64,000 nt of DNA from Burkholderia sp. SRS-W-2-2016 (GCF_001931485.1 NZ_MSDV01000018.1:62001-126000), one strand, 5' to 3'; counted from the stretch's first letter, positions 8,394 through 17,411 are shown. Numbers and translations: made by a program. The notes: generated from the letters alone by a model not told the origin.

Positions 8394-11300
8394 TTAACCG
8401 CCGCGCTGCGTGTTGCGCTGCTCGGCTTCGCTCATTTCCTTCAGATCCTGGGCGATGGCCAATGCGCGATGTTCTATTTCGTCGTCCCAAACTTCGCTGC
8501 CGCACAGAAGGACGTGGAGCGCCTGGCAGCGTTGCAGCAACTGCGACCCGCCCAGCATCGACAGACCGCCGGAGACGCCGTGCAGCCATCTGCGCAGCGT
8601 CGCGATGCTGCGTTCCGCGATGACGGTGTCGAGTGCGGCGAGGTCGAGAGCCGCCTGCTCGACAAACGCGGCCGAGTACGCGGGCGGGACCGTGGGTAGC
8701 CTGGGCAGCGTCGCTTCCGTTGCGGCCGCGGCCGGAGAGGCAACGGTGCAGACAATCGGGCCGGCCGCGCTATCGAGCACTCTCGTCAATACCGCCAGAG
8801 GAACGGGCTTGGTCAGATAGTCGGTAAAGCCGCGTTGCCGGCCTTCGTTGATGTCGTCGGGATAAGCGCTCGCACTGACCGCATAAATCGGCATGCTCAT
8901 TCCCCTGGAGCGAATCGCGTCAAGCAGTTCGCAACCGCCCAGAACCGGCATGTCGATGTCGGTCAGCACGATGTCCACCGGCTTGTCCGCCGGCTGTCTG
9001 ACCAGCAGGGACAGCGCTTCTTCGCCGTTCACGGCTTCGATCACGTTGGCGCCCAGGGTAGTCAGCTGGTCGCGCAGCAAGCTCCGGTTCAGCAGATTGT
9101 CCTCCGCGACGAGCACGGTCAGTTTGCCGAAGTCGCGCCGCGACGACGGCACATGTTCGCTCGGCCGTGTCTCGGTTCTGCGTTGATACTCGGGCGCGAA
9201 CATTTCGGTGGCCGACTTGATCCCCGACTGACTATAGACAGAGATGTCCACGCCGCCGTCCTCGCGCGCGGCGGGCACGAGCGGGCCATCCTGACTGAGC
9301 CAGACGATGTTGCGCGGGTTGCCCCACCACGCGAGCACATCCGCGCGATTGAACTCGTCGGTGGCGATCAGGTAGTCGTGCTTGCCATGGTCCACGGGCT
9401 GACGCAGGTCGGAAAAGACCGTGACGATCGATTTCTCGGGATCGTAGAGATTCGTGAGCCAATCCTGGTATTCGCTGGCCAGACAAAGAACGGCGGGTCT
9501 GGTATCGGGCAAGGTCCACTCCGCGCCGGCCGTCGGACCGTCGCCTTTGCGCAAAGGCAGCTTGACGGCAACGCGGGTGCCCACGCCGATCGTACTGTCC
9601 AGCGTGATGGTGCCTTTCATCAGTTCGCAAAGCCGCTCGCAGATCGACAGGCCGAGACCCGTACCTCGCGCTTGTGCGAGACGGTTGCTATTGCCTTGCG
9701 TGAACGGTTGAAACAACTGCTTCTTCAGTTCTTCGGAAATACCGATGCCGGAATCGGCAATATCGATTTGCAGCGCTTCGTCGGCCCACCGCACCCGCAT
9801 CACGATCTTGCCGGACTGCGTAAACTTGAACGCGTTGCTCAGCAGGTTGTTGACGACCTGAGAGATCCGTACGGGATCGAAGAACAATTGCGAGGGGATC
9901 GCCCGGTCCAGCACGAGATAAAACTTGAGCCCCTGTTTGACGGCCAGATGCGCGTGAGAAAGCGCGATACGCTTCATGAGGGTCGTGACCGATCCCCATT
10001 CCTCGTCGATCCGCAGTTCGCCGACATCGATCTTGGAAAAGTCCAGAACGTCGTTGACGACCTGCAGCAGGCCCATCGCCGACACCTGCATTGCCATCAC
10101 GCGCGCTTCCTGTTCCGGCGCCAACGTGCCGAGCTTCAGCAGCTCGATGTTGCCGACCAGAGAGGCGAGCGGCGTGCGAATCTCGTGGCTCATCGACGCG
10201 AAGAAGTTCACCTTCGCGCGCGCGATCGATTCGGTCGCCAGCTTGGCTTCACGCAGTACCTGTTCGGCCATCACGTGCTCGGTCGTGTCGGCGATCGCAC
10301 AGAAAAAGATATCTTCGCGATTGAGCGTCGCCGGGGCAAAGGTGATTTTCAGATGTACGCTTTCGCCCTTGGTTCTTTCGAGCACGAACGGAAACTGAAA
10401 AATCTTCGTGCCTTCCGCGAGAGCGAACGACTCCTTGTTGACGCCCTGGTTCTTAAATTTCTCGCTCAGCGCCGCGGGCAGTGTGTCCGAATTCTCGATG
10501 CCGAGCGTGGTGCGCGCGATCTGGTTCGCCAGCACGATGCTGGAGTCGTTCTTTCTGACGATACACAAGCCCACCGGCGTCGCGTGGACGAGCAGGTAGT
10601 TGAGCAGTTCGCTTTCGAGCGCTCGCGATGCCTGCGCATAGGTGCGCGTCAAAAACCGGTAGTTCCAGTATCGAAACGTCGACAGCAGAAGAATGACGAG
10701 CGCAGCCGTGACCGAAAGCACCAGCAGCAGCTGATAACGCATGGTCACGATCTGTTGGCGCAGCGGCACCACGCGAATGACGTGACCGATGCCGAAAATG
10801 GTCGATGGGCGCCGTAACGCCCAACCATAACCGGCAATCCAGTGAAACCTGCCGTCCGGAAGCGCGCGTGTTTGCGCGTCGATCGCGCGTGCCTGCGCAT
10901 CGGGAATGTTGCCGATCACCACCACCGCGCCATCGCTCGTCACCCAGATGAAATTAGGCGCCGAAGGCAGGAACGTTTTCCGGTTTTCGGCCTGCAAATC
11001 CACGCTGGTTAGCACCACGGCATAAATCGCGCCCCCGCTCGGAACGAGCGACGCCCCCACCGCGTGCGGCGGTTCTGTATCGTCGGCGCCGGGGATACGC
11101 AGCCAGATAATCCGCTTTTCACGCGCCGCGAGAGCGGGGTCCAGACCCAGCGCGCGGTAGCGCCGAAGCACGAGATCGACGAGTTTGCGCGCGTCGTCCG
11201 GCGATTTGGGGCGCAGAGCCCGCGGCGTGTCGCTTGGCATGCCGAACTGATAGGCGACGCTGCCGTCGGTGAGGACGATTTCGATAGGGGGAGGGGGGCC

Positions 11301-11708
11301 CGACGCCGACAGCAATTGCACGGTCGCATCGCAACTCGCTGCGAGGACAGCCTGAGATTGCGCGTCCGGGATGCTGGCTGTGCAGGTTTCGCCGGGGTGC
11401 ATCGGCGCCTGCGGCAGAAGAACGCCGTTGGCCCGCAGCTCGATCACCAGACTGGCTGTGGTCAGCGCAATGTTTCGCTGTTGAAAACGGTCGAATAGAG
11501 ATTGTCCAAGCGATTGAGTGATTCGCTCTTCCTGATTCAACGCGCTGGTGAGCAAAGCCGAGACGGTGACCGCGGCCCCGGCGAGCGCCCCAAGAATCAG
11601 CAGGATGATCACCATTGAAAAAACATGGCGCTCGCGCTTCAGATTCCGCTCGAGCGAATGGCGCGCCTGCAAGGTGGGATCCCCGATCAGATTCAGGGGC
11701 GGCGGCAT
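8394..11708 (-). CDS. Hybrid sensor histidine kinase with receiver and Hpt domains
   Basis: A 1104-residue inner-membrane sensor. There is one membrane segment near residues 30-52, a periplasmic sensor region of about 270 residues, and a second membrane segment near 323-346. A PAS-like region (about 365-490) comes next. The HisKA box FFASMSHEIRTP places the phosphorylated His near residue 507. HATPase motifs follow: NLLSNAFKF, DSGIGIS and GTGLGLSI. A receiver domain (VAEDNLLNR, phospho-Asp in TDIDMP near 914) and a C-terminal Hpt-like helix with LHGVSGGLSMLG (His near 1046) complete a phosphorelay of the EvgS/BvgS class. The start codon overlaps the stop of the response-regulator gene, so the pair is one transcript. 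The signal sensed is unknown. Location next to an adhesin locus suggests control of surface attachment. Confidence 0.92.
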   Translation of the reverse strand: MPPPLNLIGDPTLQARHSLERNLKRERHVFSMVIILLILGALAGAAVTVSALLTSALNQEERITQSLGQSLFDRFQQRNIALTTASLVIELRANGVLLPQAPMHPGETCTASIPDAQSQAVLAASCDATVQLLSASGPPPPIEIVLTDGSVAYQFGMPSDTPRALRPKSPDDARKLVDLVLRRYRALGLDPALAAREKRIIWLRIPGADDTEPPHAVGASLVPSGGAIYAVVLTSVDLQAENRKTFLPSAPNFIWVTSDGAVVVIGNIPDAQARAIDAQTRALPDGRFHWIAGYGWALRRPSTIFGIGHVIRVVPLRQQIVTMRYQLLLVLSVTAALVILLLSTFRYWNYRFLTRTYAQASRALESELLNYLLVHATPVGLCIVRKNDSSIVLANQIARTTLGIENSDTLPAALSEKFKNQGVNKESFALAEGTKIFQFPFVLERTKGESVHLKITFAPATLNREDIFFCAIADTTEHVMAEQVLREAKLATESIARAKVNFFASMSHEIRTPLASLVGNIELLKLGTLAPEQEARVMAMQVSAMGLLQVVNDVLDFSKIDVGELRIDEEWGSVTTLMKRIALSHAHLAVKQGLKFYLVLDRAIPSQLFFDPVRISQVVNNLLSNAFKFTQSGKIVMRVRWADEALQIDIADSGIGISEELKKQLFQPFTQGNSNRLAQARGTGLGLSICERLCELMKGTITLDSTIGVGTRVAVKLPLRKGDGPTAGAEWTLPDTRPAVLCLASEYQDWLTNLYDPEKSIVTVFSDLRQPVDHGKHDYLIATDEFNRADVLAWWGNPRNIVWLSQDGPLVPAAREDGGVDISVYSQSGIKSATEMFAPEYQRRTETRPSEHVPSSRRDFGKLTVLVAEDNLLNRSLLRDQLTTLGANVIEAVNGEEALSLLVRQPADKPVDIVLTDIDMPVLGGCELLDAIRSRGMSMPIYAVSASAYPDDINEGRQRGFTDYLTKPVPLAVLTRVLDSAAGPIVCTVASPAAAATEATLPRLPTVPPAYSAAFVEQAALDLAALDTVIAERSIATLRRWLHGVSGGLSMLGGSQLLQRCQALHVLLCGSEVWDDEIEHRALAIAQDLKEMSEAEQRNTQRGG

Positions 11709-12370
11709 CAGATCAGTCCCTGCTCTTGCGCGTATTTGACGAGATTGGCGTTGGTGTCTACGTGGAGCTTGCGCATCGCCGAGCTCTTTTGCGTGGCCAC
11801 CGTGGTAACCGAGCGGTGCAGTTGCCGGGCGATTTCGGTCACCGACCATCCAAGAGCGAAGAGACGGACAACTTCCAGCTCTCTCGGGGAGAGATCGCGG
11901 GCATCGAGAAACTCTTCTTCGGTGTTGCCTCGCTCCGCGATGCGGCCGCTTAAACCCGGTGACAGAAAGGTGCGGGTTTCCTTCGCTAGCGCCTTGATGC
12001 ACGCCTGTTCGAGTACGTCGAGGGTTTCGCCCTTGCCGACGATGCTTGCCACGCCAAGCTGACAGAGCTGTTGCAAGATCCCGCCGTTCGTCAGCGACGT
12101 GAAGATGACGATTGGAATAGCGGGAAAGCGGCGCCGCAACTGCATGACGAGACGAAGCCCGTCTTCGTCGGCGCCGAATGCCTGCATCGTGAAGTCGGTG
12201 ACGATCAGGCCGCATGCCACCGTCTTCAGCATGTCCAGCAATTCGGACCCTGTTTTCGCGGCGCCGACGACCTCGAAAGCGGGATTTGCGTTGAGTGTCT
12301 GAGTGAGCGCCACACGGATAACCGCGTGGTCGTCGGCCACCACTACCTGAGTTCGGGACATAGGTTCCAT
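11708..12370 (-). CDS. NarL/LuxR-family response regulator
   Basis: A 220-residue DNA-binding response regulator. The N-terminal receiver has the acidic pair in VVADDHAVIR, the phospho-acceptor Asp in IVTDFTM, and Thr and Lys in IFTS and VGKGE. The C-terminal LuxR-type helix-turn-helix reads LSPRELEVVRLFALGWSVTEIA. Its stop overlaps the ATG of the hybrid kinase gene (ATGA), so it is the obvious partner receiving phosphate through the kinase's Hpt domain. ATG 12361 (MSRTQ) is an alternative start nine bases downstream. Targets cannot be read from the sequence; the adhesin/DUF2827 locus is a candidate by proximity. Confidence 0.9.
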   Translation of the reverse strand: MEPMSRTQVVVADDHAVIRVALTQTLNANPAFEVVGAAKTGSELLDMLKTVACGLIVTDFTMQAFGADEDGLRLVMQLRRRFPAIPIVIFTSLTNGGILQQLCQLGVASIVGKGETLDVLEQACIKALAKETRTFLSPGLSGRIAERGNTEEEFLDARDLSPRELEVVRLFALGWSVTEIARQLHRSVTTVATQKSSAMRKLHVDTNANLVKYAQEQGLI

Positions 12371-12923
12371 AGACGATTAGCTGGTTATTTGGAACTGCGA
12401 ACAATCTTATTCCACCGGATGAGCTTTTGCAGCGGAAAACGGTGGCCCTGTTTCAACGCCGCGTAACCGCCCCGCGCCGAGCCATTTCGCCGGGTGCGGA
12501 AATACCCGTGCGGCCCAATTCAAGGCGCCATGCAAGCGGCTTCAACCTCGGTCGGTTGAAATGGCTCGGTACTATTTGCTTGTCAGACTTTATGGTTTTT
12601 TTAAAGCGGACTGTAAGCTGGCGAGACATTCTTTCGGTCATTTTGCCTGACCGGCTTCTTTTCGCAAGCAATGATTAGGAAAATTCGCCAGTACGCGCAT
12701 TTTCGAAGCCATTCTATAGGTGTCCGCGATAGAGACGTCTATATTTTCTCGCCCGCATGGGACAGTCGCGGGGTCTTCAAATCTGCAAGGTTGCCGCACG
12801 GCCGCAACGCGGCGGCGTCGGCGGCGCCCCTTGGAGCAGGATGATCCATGTGCGTCGATGCGGCGCAAACAGCGGGACATAACCGGTAAAGCGCTTTTTG
12901 ATGCGGGTTCTGGAGATTTCGTA
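12371..12923. other. Intergenic region, 553 bp
   Basis: This contains the divergent upstream regions of the response regulator and of a small membrane-protein gene. Base composition is visibly less GC-rich around 12540-12720. I see no convincing coding sequence, RNA gene or strong inverted repeat. Confidence 0.5.
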
Positions 12924-13202
12924 ATGGAAGACTGTGCTGGGTTTTCAGACAACGCGCGCAAGAACTGGGTATTTGTTGTCTGTGATTGGCTGGTCAATTT
13001 TATTCTGCCGTTGCTGTCGCTTTTCTTTGCGATGTTTTGCTACATCCTGTTCCGCCTATGGTTTTGCCCGAAACTCAGCTGGTGGCTGGTTGCCATGAAC
13101 GTTTTTCTGATCGCATGTATGGCCGCGGTGGCAGTGATGTTCGCCATTGGCTCGCGAGAGATCGGTCTTAAAATGAAGTCGTCGCAGCAATCGAAACAAT
13201 AG
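12924..13202 (+). CDS. Small membrane protein of unknown function
   Basis: Predicted 92 residues. GGAG lies about eight bases before the ATG at 12924. After a short polar N-terminus there are two strongly hydrophobic segments (WLVNFILPLLSLFFAMFCYILF and WLVAMNVFLIACMAAVAVMFAI) separated by a short Arg/Lys-containing turn. A basic, Gln/Lys-rich tail follows. No family is recognised. The hydrophobic pattern and ribosome binding site support a real gene, but it has no operon partner. Confidence 0.5.
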   Translation: MEDCAGFSDNARKNWVFVVCDWLVNFILPLLSLFFAMFCYILFRLWFCPKLSWWLVAMNVFLIACMAAVAVMFAIGSREIGLKMKSSQQSKQ

Positions 13203-13310
13203 CGGCGCAGTCTGCGGATAAAAATTAAATTCGTTTAAGCCGCGCGTCGAGCGGGGGGCATTCGTGGTCGCCGTGCCGTAATAATTTTGTTTTCTATGAT
13301 TGGATTGGCG

Positions 13311-13700
13311 ATGGAAGGATTCACCCCGTTTCGGGAAATCACCGACGAACAATGGGAGCGCGTTTCACCCCTGTTTCTTCAGGAGGGTCGAAAGTCGAAT
13401 GACCGGCGGGGGCGCCCGCTCGTCGACACACGCAGTGTGTTAAATGGCGTGCTATGGGTCATGTACTCGGGAGCGGCCTGGGCCGCGATGCCGGGCAGGT
13501 ATCCACCTCATACGACATGCCATCGGCGCTTCAAGGCATGGCGCGATTCAGGCCTGTTCGAACGCGTGACAGATGCACTGGCGGGCTGCCGGGCAGTGAA
13601 CATCCAGGAGCTGGTCCGCTCGCGCACGCGCGCAGACCGGTTGCATCCGGTGAGCCGAGGACGTGACAGCCCGAGCATCGCAAAGACACGTTTGTTGTGA
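13311..13700 (+). CDS. DUF4096 transposase-like fragment (IS5-type N-terminal domain)
   Basis: A 129-residue protein with ITDEQWERVSPLF, GRPLVDTRSVLNGVLWV and the W/P/T/C/RF.AW.DSGLFERV pattern typical of the N-terminal DNA-binding part of IS5-group transposases. The DDE catalytic domain that normally follows is absent, and no terminal inverted repeats were seen. It is therefore a truncated transposase remnant or a stand-alone derivative. ATG 13296 and TTG 13287 are alternative starts. An EAL gene begins 15 bases after its stop. Confidence 0.6.
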   Translation: MEGFTPFREITDEQWERVSPLFLQEGRKSNDRRGRPLVDTRSVLNGVLWVMYSGAAWAAMPGRYPPHTTCHRRFKAWRDSGLFERVTDALAGCRAVNIQELVRSRTRADRLHPVSRGRDSPSIAKTRLL

Positions 13701-13715
13701 GGAAAGGAAGACGGA

Positions 13716-14573
13716 GTGAACCCCGATCGAAATCCGCTTCTTGATCAAAGTGCGCTCAATGCGCTCAATACGTCGGCGTGCGCGGGACAGCATGACCCGT
13801 TGGAGCGCGAGCTGCAACATGCGATCGGCAACGGCGAACTTTTCCTGGAATTCCAGCCGATCGTACGTTTAAGCACGGCACGCATGGTGGGGGCGGAGGC
13901 ATTGGTGCGTTGGCGCCATCCCACGCGAGGCGTCGTCATGCCCAACGACTTCATCCCTTACGCCGAACGCAACGGTCTGATTGGCCTTATCGGCGAGTTC
14001 GTGCTCGAGCAGACGTGTGCGCTGCTGCGCGAGTGCCAGCACCCTGATCGCGGACCTCTGGTCCTGTCGCTCAATGTCTCCGCACCGCAGCTGATGGATG
14101 GAGATTTCGTTCGCGTCGTTGCAAGATGCCTGGGCGAGTATCAGATCGAGCCGGCATGCCTGAGGCTGGAGATAACGGAAACCGCCAGTTTCGAGGACCC
14201 GGCCACGGCTGTCACGCAATTGCGGGCCTTGAAGCAACTGGGCGTCAGCATCGTGCTCGACGATTTCGGCACCGGCTATTCATCGCTGTCCAGATTGATG
14301 AGGCTCGAGGTCGATGGCCTGAAGGTCGACGGCAGCTTCGCGCGCGCCGTGCCGCACGACGAGAAAGCGGTGAAAATTCTGGAATGTATTGCTCGCCTCG
14401 CCAGCGTGTTGGACCTTTCGCTGCTGGTCGAAGGCGTGGAGTCGAAGGCCCAGGCCGACTGGCTGCGTCGATTGGGCGATGTGCAAATTCAGGGTTATTT
14501 CTTTTCGCGGCCTGTATCGCTCACCACGTTGCGGGCTGCCATCGGATCCGGCAGCGGCGCGTTGCCCGTTTAG
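13716..14573 (+). CDS. EAL-domain cyclic-di-GMP phosphodiesterase
   Basis: A 285-residue single-domain cytoplasmic protein. It hydrolyses c-di-GMP to pGpG if active, and all key residues are present: EAL in GAEALVRWRHP, Asn in LSLNVSA, Glu in LEITET, the Asp pair in LDDFGTGYSS, Lys in LKVDGSF, Glu in LVEGVES and Gln in IQGYFFSRP. There is no sensor domain or membrane segment. The GTG start at 13716 is preceded by an AGGAAAGGAAG purine run. Its stop codon overlaps that of the convergent LysR gene by four bases. A c-di-GMP-degrading enzyme is notable in a window with a probable c-di-GMP-controlled polysaccharide operon. Confidence 0.93.
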   Translation: MNPDRNPLLDQSALNALNTSACAGQHDPLERELQHAIGNGELFLEFQPIVRLSTARMVGAEALVRWRHPTRGVVMPNDFIPYAERNGLIGLIGEFVLEQTCALLRECQHPDRGPLVLSLNVSAPQLMDGDFVRVVARCLGEYQIEPACLRLEITETASFEDPATAVTQLRALKQLGVSIVLDDFGTGYSSLSRLMRLEVDGLKVDGSFARAVPHDEKAVKILECIARLASVLDLSLLVEGVESKAQADWLRRLGDVQIQGYFFSRPVSLTTLRAAIGSGSGALPV

Positions 14574-15448
14574 CGCCCGTCGCGCAAATACTCGATAAAG
14601 CGGTCCGCGACCGGCTCGGTTGCACCGCCGCGCCGCAGCAGCAAAACCTCCGAGCGCAACGCCTCGCCCTGCAACGGCACGAAGCACACGCGCGGATCGC
14701 CGATCTGGCGCAGCGTGTAGGGCACCAGCGCGACGCCCATCCCGAACCCGACCATTGTCACGACCGTCTGCCACAGCCGCGCCTCGTGCCGGATCAACGG
14801 ACTGAACCCCGCACTCACGCACTGCGCGATGATCAGATCGTGATAATGCGGCGACACGGTGCGCGGAAACAGAATGAACGGCTCCTGCGCGAGCGCGCGC
14901 AGATCGATCTTGCGTTTGCGCGCGAGTGCATGGCCGGCCGGCAGACAGCACAGGAACGGCTCGGAGAACACTGTCGTCGATACCACCTCCGACGGGAAAT
15001 TGCCCCAATGCGCGTAGCCCATATCGATCTGCATCCGCTGGATCGCCTGCACCTGCTCGCTGGTGTTCATTTCTTTCAGCACGATTTCGACGCCCGGATG
15101 ATCGGCCTCGAAACGGCTGACCGCCTGCGGCATCCCGCGATACAACATGGAATTGACGAAGCCGATCCGCAGCCGGCCCGCGAGACCGTGCGCGGAACGC
15201 TGCGTGATCCGCTCGGCCTCGCTCGCCTGCAACAGCAGCCGGCGCGCCTCGCCGAGCAGCGCCTGGCCGGCATTGGTTAGGGTGACTGACTTGTTGGTGC
15301 GCGCGAGCAGTTGCACGCCGAGCTGCTCTTCGAATTTGCGGATGTCGAAACTGAGCGCCGGCTGCGAAATGAACAGCCGTTTCGCCGCGCGGCCGAAATG
15401 CAGTTCCTCGGCGACCGCCACGAAATAGCGCAATTGCTTCAGTTCCAT
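14570..15448 (-). CDS. LysR-family transcriptional regulator (divergent from acyl-CoA dehydrogenase operon)
   Basis: A 292-residue LysR regulator. The N-terminal winged helix-turn-helix reads FGRAAKRLFISQPALS and is followed by the usual RTNKSVTLTNAGQALL wing. An inducer-binding domain makes up the rest. The start at 15448 (MELKQLRYF) is chosen because GGGGGAGA lies just upstream; ATG 15466 is an alternative. It is divergent from the acyl-CoA dehydrogenase/CoA-transferase operon, and a T-N11-A dyad in the gap is its probable operator. Expected role: inducer-dependent activation of that operon. Confidence 0.9.
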   Translation of the reverse strand: MELKQLRYFVAVAEELHFGRAAKRLFISQPALSFDIRKFEEQLGVQLLARTNKSVTLTNAGQALLGEARRLLLQASEAERITQRSAHGLAGRLRIGFVNSMLYRGMPQAVSRFEADHPGVEIVLKEMNTSEQVQAIQRMQIDMGYAHWGNFPSEVVSTTVFSEPFLCCLPAGHALARKRKIDLRALAQEPFILFPRTVSPHYHDLIIAQCVSAGFSPLIRHEARLWQTVVTMVGFGMGVALVPYTLRQIGDPRVCFVPLQGEALRSEVLLLRRGGATEPVADRFIEYLRDGR

Positions 15449-15478
15449 CGGTGTCTCCCCCTGCAACGCAGTCGCGAT

Positions 15479-15497
15479 CGATAATTTCTGCTTATCG
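15479..15497. promoter_or_regulatory. Candidate LysR operator (T-N11-A dyad)
   Basis: CGATAA and TTATCG form a perfect six-base dyad around seven bases, and contain the T-N11-A core typical of LysR sites. A further GATTATCG half-site follows at about 15522-15529. It lies 31 bp upstream of the LysR start and about 150 bp upstream of the acyl-CoA dehydrogenase gene. Confidence 0.6.
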
Positions 15498-15597
15498 TAC
15501 CGGATATAAGTTGTATTAGACGATTATCGTCGCCGCTTCTATTCTGCCTTCCACAACACGCCCGTCTCGCATGGGCTTCGCGGCAAAGCCGTATGGG

Positions 15598-15629
15598 ACT
15601 GGAGTAAGTGCTGAAGCACCCACTCCGGT
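15598..15629 (+). promoter_or_regulatory. Structured 5' leader hairpin before the acyl-CoA dehydrogenase gene
   Basis: An eight-pair outer stem (ACTGGAGT with ACTCCGGT, one G-U) encloses an AA/CC internal loop and a GTGC-TGAA-GCAC hairpin. The Shine-Dalgarno sequence (AGGAG at 15634) and ATG 15645 follow at once. A smaller stem (GGCTT/AAGCC, about 15574-15590) precedes it. The compact form suggests a regulated leader or RNA motif rather than a terminator, as no T run follows. No ligand can be assigned. Confidence 0.4.
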
Positions 15630-15644
15630 CGACAGGAGACAGAC

Positions 15645-17411
15645 ATGAGCGAAGTAATCGACCAGCCGGTTCACGGCTCGTCCAACATCCCCGATAGCCG
15701 CGGCATCAACTTCTTTTCCAGCGATCCCGAACTCGCGCGTCTGCTGAGGCTCCATCTCGGCGACGCGCTGTACGACGAACTCGAAAGCCAGTTCGTCACG
15801 CTCGGCCAGCGCGCATCCGACGAACTCGACCTGTGGGCGCTGTCCGCCGACAAGAACCCGCCGGCGCTGAACCATCGCACCCGCCGCGGCGAAGCGCTGC
15901 AAAGCATCGACAAACACCCGGACTACGTCGCGCTCGAACGCGTCGCGTACGCGGAACTGGGTCTCGCATCGATGAGCCACGCGAGCGGCGACGGCAAACC
16001 GACGCCGCCGCCGCTCGTCAAATACGCGCTGACGTTCCTGTTCGTGCAGGCCGAGTTCGGGCTGTGCTGCCCGGTCAGCATGACCGATTCGCTGACCCGC
16101 ACGCTGCGCAAGTTCGGCGCGCCGGAACTGGTCGCGCGCTTTTTGCCGCTGCTCGCCTCGCGCGATTTCGACACGCTGTACCAGGGCGCGATGTTCATGA
16201 CCGAGCAGGCGGCCGGCTCCGACGTCGCGCGCATCGCGACCCGCGCCGCGCTCGAAACCGGCGCGAACGGCGAGCAGCAATGGCGCCTGTACGGCGACAA
16301 ATGGTTCTGCTCGAACGCCGACGCCGATCTGGCGATGGTGCTCGCGCGCCCGGACGGCGCGCCGGACGGCATCAACGGTCTCGGCCTGTTCCTGCTGCCG
16401 AAAACGCTGCCCGACGGTTCGCGCAATAGCTACCGGATCATCCGTCTGAAGGAAAAGCTCGGCAGCCGCTCGATGGCGAGCGGCGAGATCGTGCTGGAAG
16501 GCGCGCACGCGTATCTGATCGGCGAAGTGGGGCGCGGCTTTCACCAGATGGCCGACATGATCAACATGTCGCGGCTGTCGAACGGCGTGCGCGCGGCCGG
16601 GCTGATGCGCCGCGCGCTGACCGAGGCGCTGCATATCGCGCGCAATCGCGAAGCGTTCGGCCGCAAGCTGGTCACGATGCCGCTGATGCAGCGCCAGCTG
16701 ATGAAGATGATGCTGCCGGCCGAACAGGCGCGCTCGATGTTCATGCGCATCGCGCTGCTGCTGCAACAGGCCGACGCCGGCGATCGCCACGCCGCGAAAT
16801 GCGTGCGTATCCTCACGCCGCTGATCAAGTTCCGCGCGTGCCGCGACGCGCGCCGCGTGACCGGCGACGCGATGGAAGTGCGCGGCGGCACCGGCTATAT
16901 CGAGGAATGGAGCGACGCGCGGCTGGTGCGCGACGCGCATCTGGGCTCGATCTGGGAAGGCACCAGCAATATCGTCGCGCTGGATATCGCGCGGGCCGCG
17001 AAACGCGACGGCGCGCTCGAACCGTTGCGCTCGTATCTGCAGGATCAGCTCGGCGCGGCCGGCCTGCCTGCCGAAAGTCTCGCGCTGTTGCGCTGGACGC
17101 TGACCCGCGCATGCGACGCGCTCGCCGGCGTCGCCGATTCCGGCCGCGACGAATGGGTCCGCCAGGCGGGCTCGGCGCTGTATCACGCAACGACCGCCGT
17201 GCTGATGGCCTGCGAAGGCGCGCGCCTCGGCCCCGACTATCGCCGTCTCGCGCTCGCGCACCTGGTGGTGCGGCACAAGCTGCTGCCGACCGATCCGCTC
17301 GACCTGCGCGGCGCGGACGACGAAATCGAAGTGCTCGACGCGCTCGTCAACGACCGTCCGGTCACGCTCGCGCAGGCGCTGCAACTGCTGCCGGCCGGAG
17401 GCGCGCAATGA
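15645..17411 (+). CDS. Acyl-CoA dehydrogenase family protein, AidB-like
   Basis: A 588-residue FAD-dependent acyl-CoA dehydrogenase-type protein. AidB-like signatures are present: FMTEQAAGSDV, KWFCSNADAD, RLKEKLGSRSMASGEIV, a long helical C-terminal domain, AMEVRGGTGYIEEW and GSIWEGTSNIVALDI. The length exceeds the roughly 380 residues of ordinary acyl-CoA dehydrogenases and fits the long AidB class. AidB members act on poorly defined acyl-CoAs or protect DNA. Here the stop overlaps the CoA-transferase ATG (ATGA), which argues for a catabolic role on the CoA ester made by the neighbour. AGGAG lies upstream of ATG 15645. The substrate is unknown. Confidence 0.9.
   Translation: MSEVIDQPVHGSSNIPDSRGINFFSSDPELARLLRLHLGDALYDELESQFVTLGQRASDELDLWALSADKNPPALNHRTRRGEALQSIDKHPDYVALERVAYAELGLASMSHASGDGKPTPPPLVKYALTFLFVQAEFGLCCPVSMTDSLTRTLRKFGAPELVARFLPLLASRDFDTLYQGAMFMTEQAAGSDVARIATRAALETGANGEQQWRLYGDKWFCSNADADLAMVLARPDGAPDGINGLGLFLLPKTLPDGSRNSYRIIRLKEKLGSRSMASGEIVLEGAHAYLIGEVGRGFHQMADMINMSRLSNGVRAAGLMRRALTEALHIARNREAFGRKLVTMPLMQRQLMKMMLPAEQARSMFMRIALLLQQADAGDRHAAKCVRILTPLIKFRACRDARRVTGDAMEVRGGTGYIEEWSDARLVRDAHLGSIWEGTSNIVALDIARAAKRDGALEPLRSYLQDQLGAAGLPAESLALLRWTLTRACDALAGVADSGRDEWVRQAGSALYHATTAVLMACEGARLGPDYRRLALAHLVVRHKLLPTDPLDLRGADDEIEVLDALVNDRPVTLAQALQLLPAGGAQ

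Noticed and set aside
13203..13715. Complete insertion sequence around the DUF4096 gene
   Set aside because: No terminal inverted repeats, target duplication or DDE domain were found, so only a fragment is supported.
15516..17408. 630-codon minus-strand frame opposite the AidB-like gene
   Set aside because: It is a shadow frame with an Arg/Gln/His-rich product and no motifs; the plus-strand dehydrogenase is clear.
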